From an uncultured Prevotella sp. (GTDB lineage Bacteria > Bacteroidota > Bacteroidia > Bacteroidales > Bacteroidaceae): a DNA stretch of 64,000 bases. The notes beneath the pieces were generated by a model. That model searched no databases, had not been told where the DNA came from, and saw only the letters and a list, made by a program, of their open reading frames with translations. Position numbers and translations under genes: made by a program. Of this stretch, positions 58,861-64,000 are shown piece after piece (the stretch's first letter is position 1; every line of letters starts with the position of its first letter). Where the stretch lies: assembly GCA_900315525.1 (NCBI GenBank), contig OMZO01000009.1:1-64000 (forward strand). Reading direction: 5' to 3'.

Positions 58861-59652
58861 ATGCGACTTACCTACGATATATCCCAGTTGTCGGCCTATA
58901 TCAATTGGCCTTATTTCTTCTATGCCTGGCAAGTAAGAGAACCAGCAGAGAAAGAACGCCTGCGTCGTGAAGCAGAGACTGTCTTGCAACAGTTGGAAGG
59001 TAGATATCGTGCCTATGCGCTCTTTCTCCTTTTTGATGCTGATACTGACGGTGATGACATCCTTGTTGGTGCAGGTAAGCGCATCCCATGTCTGCGTCAG
59101 CAGGAGAAAGGTAGTGGTTACCAGTGTCTTGCAGATTTCGTCAGTTCTCACCATGCCCCCCCGTTTTCTCAGATTGGCGTCTTTGCTACTTCTGTGGATC
59201 ATGGCCTGGAAACTGACTTCGATGGAGATGCTTATCAGAAGATGATGATGCAGCTCTTGGCCGATCGTTTGGCAGAAGCTGCTGCCGAACGGTTGCATGA
59301 ACAAGTCAGAAAAACATTCTGGGGCTATGCAAAGGATGAGCAATTGTCCATCCCAGAGATGCTGCTGGAGAAATTTCAGGGTATCCGTCCTGCCGTTGGC
59401 TATCCTTCGCTGCCAGATACCAGTCTGAACTTTGTGCTTGATGAATTACTGGATATGAAACAGATTGGCATCCGCTTGACCGAGAGTGGGGCCATGAAAC
59501 CACATGCCAGTGTCAGTGGCTTGATGCTAGCCCATCCTCAGGCCCATTACTTCAACCTTGGGAAAATCGGTGAAGACCAACTTCGTGACTATGCCCATCG
59601 TCGTGGACTTCCCGTAGAAATCTGCCGTAAGTTTCTGGCTGCTAATCTTTAG
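58861..59652 (+). CDS. stand-alone methionine synthase activation domain
   Basis: A 263-residue protein matching the C-terminal AdoMet-binding activation domain of B12-dependent MetH: the helical start, GIRPAVGYPSLPDTS, the PHASVSGLMLAHPQAHYF block and a final KIGEDQLRDYAHRRGLP. In MetH this domain re-methylates oxidised cobalamin. Here it is a separate gene, 12 nt after pyrC, so the catalytic parts must be encoded elsewhere. It converges with a metallophosphoesterase gene, overlapping it by 11 nt. Confidence 0.88.
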   Translation: MRLTYDISQLSAYINWPYFFYAWQVREPAEKERLRREAETVLQQLEGRYRAYALFLLFDADTDGDDILVGAGKRIPCLRQQEKGSGYQCLADFVSSHHAPPFSQIGVFATSVDHGLETDFDGDAYQKMMMQLLADRLAEAAAERLHEQVRKTFWGYAKDEQLSIPEMLLEKFQGIRPAVGYPSLPDTSLNFVLDELLDMKQIGIRLTESGAMKPHASVSGLMLAHPQAHYFNLGKIGEDQLRDYAHRRGLPVEICRKFLAANL

Positions 59653-60838
59653 CCTTTTTCAACGTAAGAACCACGATCTCTCCCGTGGCGCCAAAACGGA
59701 AGGGGATGAGACCACCAACACCTGCAGTGACGAAAAGTGACTGTCGGCCTTCTCTATACCAACCATTGAACTCTTTGCCAGAAAGTGACATCGGACACCA
59801 TCCAAAGAGCGAGAACTGCATCTTATGCGTATGACCACTGAGTGTGAGTTGGGCACGGCCGTCAGGGATGATCTTACGACGCCATGCGCTGGGATCATGC
59901 TCCAACATGAGGATGAAGTCTGTGTCTTCCACACCATCCAGCGTCTTCTTCAAGTCACCTTTCTGTGGGAACCGTTTGCCGTCACCGTCGTTCTCCATGC
60001 CAGCGATAACGATGTGAGTGTTGTCATGCTCAATCTTACAATGCTCATTAAGTAGCAGATTCCAGCCCAACTGTCGTTCCAGACTGATGGTCTCGCGGGT
60101 GTTGGCAACCTTCATCGTTTCATCATAGTCCATATATTCGGCATAGTCATGGTTGCCGAGTACGGAGTAAACGCCGTCGCCTGCTTTCAGCGAACTGAGA
60201 ACGTCCATATGGGGATATATGTCTTTCGGTTGGATGTTCTGCAGGTCACCAGTGAAGATGATCATATCTGGTTGCTGGGCGTTGATGCTGTCAATGGCCC
60301 GCTGCAGCACCCATTCGTTGTGCTTCATGTAACTACCTACGTGGGCATCAGAGAAAAGCACGATACGGTAGCCATCGAAGGCGGCAGGTATGTCTTTTGA
60401 TTCGTAGGTCGTATGATTGACCTCCAACTTGTTGAAACCAACGAAGGATCCCCATATCAGGATGAACCAAATGACGGGTATTAGCAATAATCCAAGAATG
60501 TTGCCGTAGTTTCGAGATGCTCTGTTTTTCCCCTTGAAACGTCTGATAAGAGATGAACAGCTTCTGCCACCGATAGAGCAAAGACAATATATCCATATTG
60601 GAGCGATGATAAACCCGATTAAGAACAGATAACCATAAAGGATGAAGATACGGTCATTATCAGGGATGAAGTTCGGTTGTATGGCCAGATAGACGGTGTA
60701 GGCCGTCATTGCCACGCAGGGTAGCCAGCAGAGCAGGCGTTTTCCCCATGTTGATTTTTTGTGAAGATGACGCCAGTCGAGATAGATGAATGGCAGTATG
60801 TTTAATAGGAGGAAGAGTATGATATCACGAGCAATCAT
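59642..60838 (-). CDS. membrane-anchored metallophosphoesterase
   Basis: A 398-residue protein with several membrane segments in the first 140 residues and a calcineurin-like phosphoesterase domain after that: LFSDAHVG, TGDLQN, LGNHDYAEY and SGHTHKMQ provide the two-metal site. Relatives such as YaeI hydrolyse phospholipid headgroups or UDP-diacylglucosamine. The start overlaps the plsC stop by 4 nt, which fits a lipid-linked role. Confidence 0.88.
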   Translation of the reverse strand: MIARDIILFLLLNILPFIYLDWRHLHKKSTWGKRLLCWLPCVAMTAYTVYLAIQPNFIPDNDRIFILYGYLFLIGFIIAPIWIYCLCSIGGRSCSSLIRRFKGKNRASRNYGNILGLLLIPVIWFILIWGSFVGFNKLEVNHTTYESKDIPAAFDGYRIVLFSDAHVGSYMKHNEWVLQRAIDSINAQQPDMIIFTGDLQNIQPKDIYPHMDVLSSLKAGDGVYSVLGNHDYAEYMDYDETMKVANTRETISLERQLGWNLLLNEHCKIEHDNTHIVIAGMENDGDGKRFPQKGDLKKTLDGVEDTDFILMLEHDPSAWRRKIIPDGRAQLTLSGHTHKMQFSLFGWCPMSLSGKEFNGWYREGRQSLFVTAGVGGLIPFRFGATGEIVVLTLKKAKD

Positions 60839-61599
60839 TGGTCTGGATTTTCTATATAACCTTGATATTCTTTTTTGAGTGTAGACATGACGGAGTCGTA
60901 TGCCTGTCGCATGGTGGCTTCCACATTCTCCGGTCCTTTGCCGACAGGGTAGATGGGCTGATGGATGGTCAGCTGGAGCGGATGCCAGTTGATAAAGTTG
61001 ACGAGGCCTTTCATACGGGGAAGGATGTCAAATGAGCCATTGATAGTCAAGGGCACAACGGGTAGTTGCAATTCATCAGCCAAAGCAAAGGCCCCTTTCT
61101 TGAATTTACCCATGTGGCCGGTAAAAGTACGCGCCCCTTCAGGAAAGACTGTGACGCTATAGCCCTCCTGTAGGATTTTGCGCGCATTCTCGTAGGTCTT
61201 CTGTATCTTTTTAGGTCCTCGTTTGTCAACGAATATCTGGTGTGACTTGCGACATGCATAGCCGATGAAGGGTATCTTGCCAAGCTGATGCTTCATCATC
61301 CACTTGAAGTTGCGGCCCAGATAGCCATAGATCAGGAAAATGTCGAAGGCGCCTTGATGGTTGGCCACAAAAACGTAGCTTTGGTCTTTCTCCAGATGCT
61401 CGCGTCCATCGACCTTTACCGGAATCAGCAGCGATCTCAAGATAATCTTTGCCCACCATCGTCCTGGATAATAGCCCCAGAAATGGCCATTACCAATGGT
61501 CGTTCCAATACCTACTTCTAAAGCTGTAATAATCGTAATCAGAATCAGGACGGGAAGTCCGATGAGGAGTTGATAGATTTTATATAATAAGGTGATCAT
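60835..61599 (-). CDS. plsC: 1-acyl-glycerol-3-phosphate acyltransferase
   Basis: A 254-residue membrane enzyme with an N-terminal hydrophobic segment and the acyltransferase motifs NHQGAFD (HX4D), FPEGARTF and VVPLTING. It makes phosphatidic acid at the inner membrane. It forms a short minus-strand unit with the metallophosphoesterase; the mannosyltransferase gene lies 28 nt upstream. Confidence 0.93.
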   Translation of the reverse strand: MITLLYKIYQLLIGLPVLILITIITALEVGIGTTIGNGHFWGYYPGRWWAKIILRSLLIPVKVDGREHLEKDQSYVFVANHQGAFDIFLIYGYLGRNFKWMMKHQLGKIPFIGYACRKSHQIFVDKRGPKKIQKTYENARKILQEGYSVTVFPEGARTFTGHMGKFKKGAFALADELQLPVVPLTINGSFDILPRMKGLVNFINWHPLQLTIHQPIYPVGKGPENVEATMRQAYDSVMSTLKKEYQGYIENPDQ

Positions 61600-61627
61600 C
61601 TATGAACAATAAATGCTAAATCATAAA

Positions 61628-62377
61628 CTAAGACTCAATCTTCGGATATTTTCTTGTCCAACCGTCCCAGCGCAATCGCATGACACCGAAGAATGCTTCG
61701 CCGAAGATCCCGCCAGACATTTTGCTCGTGCCTTCACGACGGTTCACGAAGATCACTGACACTTCCTTGATCTTAAACCCAATCTTATAGGCTGTGTATT
61801 TCATCTCAATCTGGAATCCGTAACCCTTGAAACGTATCTTGTCGAGTTCAATGGTCTTGAGTACACGTCGTTTGTAGCAAACGAAACCGGCTGTGGTGTC
61901 GTGAACCAGAAAACCGGTGACGATGCGCACGTACTTTGAAGCGAAATAGCTCATCAGTACCCGCCCAATGGGCCAGTTCACAACATTCACACCTGTGACA
62001 TAACGGGAGCCGATAGCCACATCGTAGGCCTCGTCGTGACAGGCGGCATAGAGCCGTGGAAGGTCATTTGGATCGTGGCTGAAGTCAGCATCCATCTCGA
62101 AGACGTATTCGTAGTCGTGTTCCAAAGCCCATCTGAAACCTGCGATATAGGCGGTGCCCAATCCTTGCTTCCCGCTGCGTTCTAACAGGAAGAGCTGCTC
62201 AGAGAACTCTGTGGCAATCATACTTCTCACGATGGCAGCTGTTCCGTCGGGTGAGCCGTCGTCGATGACAAGGATGTGGAAACACTTCTCCAAGGCAAAC
62301 ACCGCACGGATAATCTTTTCGATGTTTTCCTTCTCGTTATAGGTCGGTATGATGACAATACTGTCGCTTGTGCACAT
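61628..62377 (-). CDS. polyprenol-phosphate mannosyltransferase-like GT2
   Basis: A 249-residue GT2 enzyme resembling dolichol-phosphate mannose synthase: IIPTYNEKENIEKII, LVIDDGSPDGTAAIV, GLGTAYIAGFRWAL, MDADFSHDPNDLP and TAGFVCYKR. It has no C-terminal membrane helices, as in the short class. It would attach a hexose to a polyprenyl phosphate for later transfer across the membrane. A TACTTTTG promoter box lies at 62398-62405 on the same strand. Confidence 0.92.
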   Translation of the reverse strand: MCTSDSIVIIPTYNEKENIEKIIRAVFALEKCFHILVIDDGSPDGTAAIVRSMIATEFSEQLFLLERSGKQGLGTAYIAGFRWALEHDYEYVFEMDADFSHDPNDLPRLYAACHDEAYDVAIGSRYVTGVNVVNWPIGRVLMSYFASKYVRIVTGFLVHDTTAGFVCYKRRVLKTIELDKIRFKGYGFQIEMKYTAYKIGFKIKEVSVIFVNRREGTSKMSGGIFGEAFFGVMRLRWDGWTRKYPKIES

Positions 62378-62489
62378 CTTATTATGCTTTTATGGTGCAA
62401 AAGTACGGATAATTATTGATAAGAGCAAACAAAATGGCCGTTTTCTCTCAATTCTTAATTCTTAATTCTTAATTTTTAATTTTATTCAC

Positions 62490-62497
62490 TACCTTTG
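62490..62497 (+). promoter_or_regulatory. mfd promoter, -7 box TACCTTTG
   Basis: The box lies 45 nt before the mfd start, next to a run of ATTCTTAATTCTTAATT. Confidence 0.6.
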
Positions 62498-62542
62498 CAT
62501 GCAGTTTCTGGACAAAACCAGACAACTTTCGTCAATGACGAG

Positions 62543-64000
62543 ATGAATATACAAGATTTAGAACGTTTATATGCCAAGTTGCCGCAGGTGTCGGCATTGG
62601 CAAGAGAAATAGAGAAATCGTCGGTTCGTGCGATTTTTCTCGAAGGCCTATTGGGCTCATCGGCCCCGATGCTCTTTGCGAGCATGGTTTCAAAGTGCAA
62701 ATCCCGTCTGCTGTTTGTCTTGCAGGATGCAGAGGAGGCGGGTTATTTCTATCATGATCTGACCCAACTGCTAGGCAGTCGTGATGTGCTGTTTTTCCCT
62801 TCCAGTTACCGTAGGGCCATCAAGTATGCACAGCGCGACGCAGCCAGTGAGATCCTTCGCACGGAGGTCATGGCTAAGTTGGCACAGCAGGATGAGTTGC
62901 TCTATGTCGTGACCTATCCGGAGGCGCTGGCAGAACTTGTGGTGTCGAAGAAAAGTCTCGACTCGCGTACCCTTGTCTTGGAGAAGGACCAGACCATCGA
63001 TGTTACTGATGTCGCGAAAACACTTCGTGACTTTGGTTTCCGTGAGGTGGATTATGTCTATGAGCCAGGGCAGTTTGCTCTTCGCGGTTCTATTCTCGAC
63101 GTTTACTCCTTTAGTTGTGAGTATCCCTACCGTATTGATTTCTTCGGCGACGATATTGACTCTATCCGTACTTTCGAGGTGGAAGACCAGTTGTCGAAGG
63201 ACCATCGCAACCGTATTGAGATTGTTCCGGAACTGTCTGTGATGACAGAGGACAAAGTGCCTTTCCTGTCATTTGTGCCGAAGGATGTGATGCTGGTTAC
63301 AAAGGATTATCTCTATGTCCGTGATGCCGTTGACCGTGCCTATCAAGAAGGCTTTTCGGCTCAGGCGAAGGCAGAGCAGATGGCAGATGCCACTGAAGTG
63401 GAGCGACGGGAGATAGAGCGCCAACTTCGCAAAGAGTCGCAGTTGATTTCCGGTGCCCAGTTTATGAATGATGCCGAGACGCTCCGTAGGATAGAGTTCG
63501 GTCATCGTCCCTCCTCAGGTAGCACTCAATACACGACGCTTAGTTTCCATATTACCACGCAGCCCCTGTTCCATAAGAACTTCGACTTGCTTGCCAAGAC
63601 ATTCGAAGACTATCAGTTGCAAGGTTATCAAATCTATATCCTTGCTGACAGTCAGAAACAGAATGAGCGCCTGAAGGAAATCCTCTCAGCAGGGACTGAC
63701 TCCAAAGGGAACATCTTCACCCCTGTCGAAAAGACCCTTCATGAAGGCTTTGCTGACGATGATCTTCGTATCTGCGTCTTCACCGATCATCAGATATTCG
63801 ACCGTTTCCATAAGTATAACCTAAAGAGCGACAAGGCCCGTAGTGGTAAGATGGCTCTCACGCTGAAGGAAATCCAACAGTTTGAGATTGGCGACTACGT
63901 GGTGCATGTCGATCATGGCGTCGGTAAGTTCGGAGGCTTGGTGAGAATGCCACAGGGCGAGGGCTATCAGGAGATGATTAAGATTCTCTATCAGCATGGT
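62543..64000 (+). CDS. mfd: transcription-repair coupling factor Mfd, 3' end outside window
   Basis: The ATG at 62543 opens a frame that runs off the right edge; 486 residues are visible. They match the N-terminal UvrB-like part of Mfd: FLEGLLGSSAPML, LFFPSSYRRA, PGQFALRGSILDVYSF and DFFGDDIDSIRTFE, followed by the RNA polymerase-interacting region start (IGDYVVHVDHGVGKFGG). Mfd removes stalled RNA polymerase and recruits UvrABC. The translocase motor lies beyond the window. Confidence 0.95.
   Translation, partial: MNIQDLERLYAKLPQVSALAREIEKSSVRAIFLEGLLGSSAPMLFASMVSKCKSRLLFVLQDAEEAGYFYHDLTQLLGSRDVLFFPSSYRRAIKYAQRDAASEILRTEVMAKLAQQDELLYVVTYPEALAELVVSKKSLDSRTLVLEKDQTIDVTDVAKTLRDFGFREVDYVYEPGQFALRGSILDVYSFSCEYPYRIDFFGDDIDSIRTFEVEDQLSKDHRNRIEIVPELSVMTEDKVPFLSFVPKDVMLVTKDYLYVRDAVDRAYQEGFSAQAKAEQMADATEVERREIERQLRKESQLISGAQFMNDAETLRRIEFGHRPSSGSTQYTTLSFHITTQPLFHKNFDLLAKTFEDYQLQGYQIYILADSQKQNERLKEILSAGTDSKGNIFTPVEKTLHEGFADDDLRICVFTDHQIFDRFHKYNLKSDKARSGKMALTLKEIQQFEIGDYVVHVDHGVGKFGGLVRMPQGEGYQEMIKILYQHG

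Overview
The window looks like a chromosomal segment of a gut or rumen Bacteroidales bacterium, most likely a Prevotella/Segatella relative. The grounds are a SusC/SusD pair with pectin enzymes, a GldH lipoprotein, a Bacteroidetes-type tyrosine recombinase, and promoters of the Bacteroidetes form (TTTG, about 20 nt, TAnnTTTG) in front of many genes. All gene calls come from reading the sequence; no database search was run.

Layout. 1-6500 is an accessory island end: a 5'-truncated McrB-like ATPase, a DUF2357/PD-(D/E)XK nuclease, a small helical protein, a nucleoside deoxyribosyltransferase-like protein, a Vsr endonuclease and an integrase that seems to lack catalytic boxes, then an 11-bp repeat array, a hairpin and a tRNA-like 3' tail. 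6684-18262 is core and carbohydrate metabolism: asnA, then a rhamnogalacturonan-I locus (SusC, SusD, PL11 lyase, GH28, CE12 esterase, rhamnose mutarotase). 18388-24736 is a stand-alone IMP cyclohydrolase and the rod-shape operon mreBCD-mrdA-rodA. 24749-28454 (minus) is metF-holB-RicT-like-gldH.

29108-36510 is a defence-like island: an operon of an endonuclease/exonuclease/phosphatase-fold protein with McrB and McrC, then broken genes (truncated AlbA_2 protein, truncated DUF1016 protein), an unknown 380-residue protein and an intact AlbA_2/ATPase regulator with a coding minisatellite. 36930-38880 holds a LUD protein, a DnaQ-like exonuclease, a 32-residue lipoprotein and a secreted protein.

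38881-46750 is the least explained part. It opens with almost 700 non-coding bases holding a run of short palindromes and a two-sided array of CCTAACAT/ATGTTAGG repeats at 11-12 bp period. Then come small membrane proteins and lipoproteins, a lipoprotein ending in a WHH-type HNH nuclease domain, a second protein with a degenerate version of that domain in the usual immunity position, and a four-gene operon ending in a WYL regulator. Two promoters in this region share an identical 15-bp palindrome core at the same distance from the -7 box, which suggests one regulator controls both.

46849-64000 is mostly core: a BASS-type transporter, dcp, a GH51 arabinofuranosidase divergent from a XylE-type sugar porter, a receiver-only response regulator, dnaX, a FtsB/DivIC-like protein, a DUF4369 lipoprotein, pyrC, a stand-alone methionine synthase activation domain, a metallophosphoesterase, plsC, a polyprenol-phosphate mannosyltransferase and the 5' part of mfd.

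Best candidates for something undescribed are the lipoprotein/WHH-nuclease/WYL region with its palindromic operators and repeat arrays, and the EEP-McrB-McrC operon.
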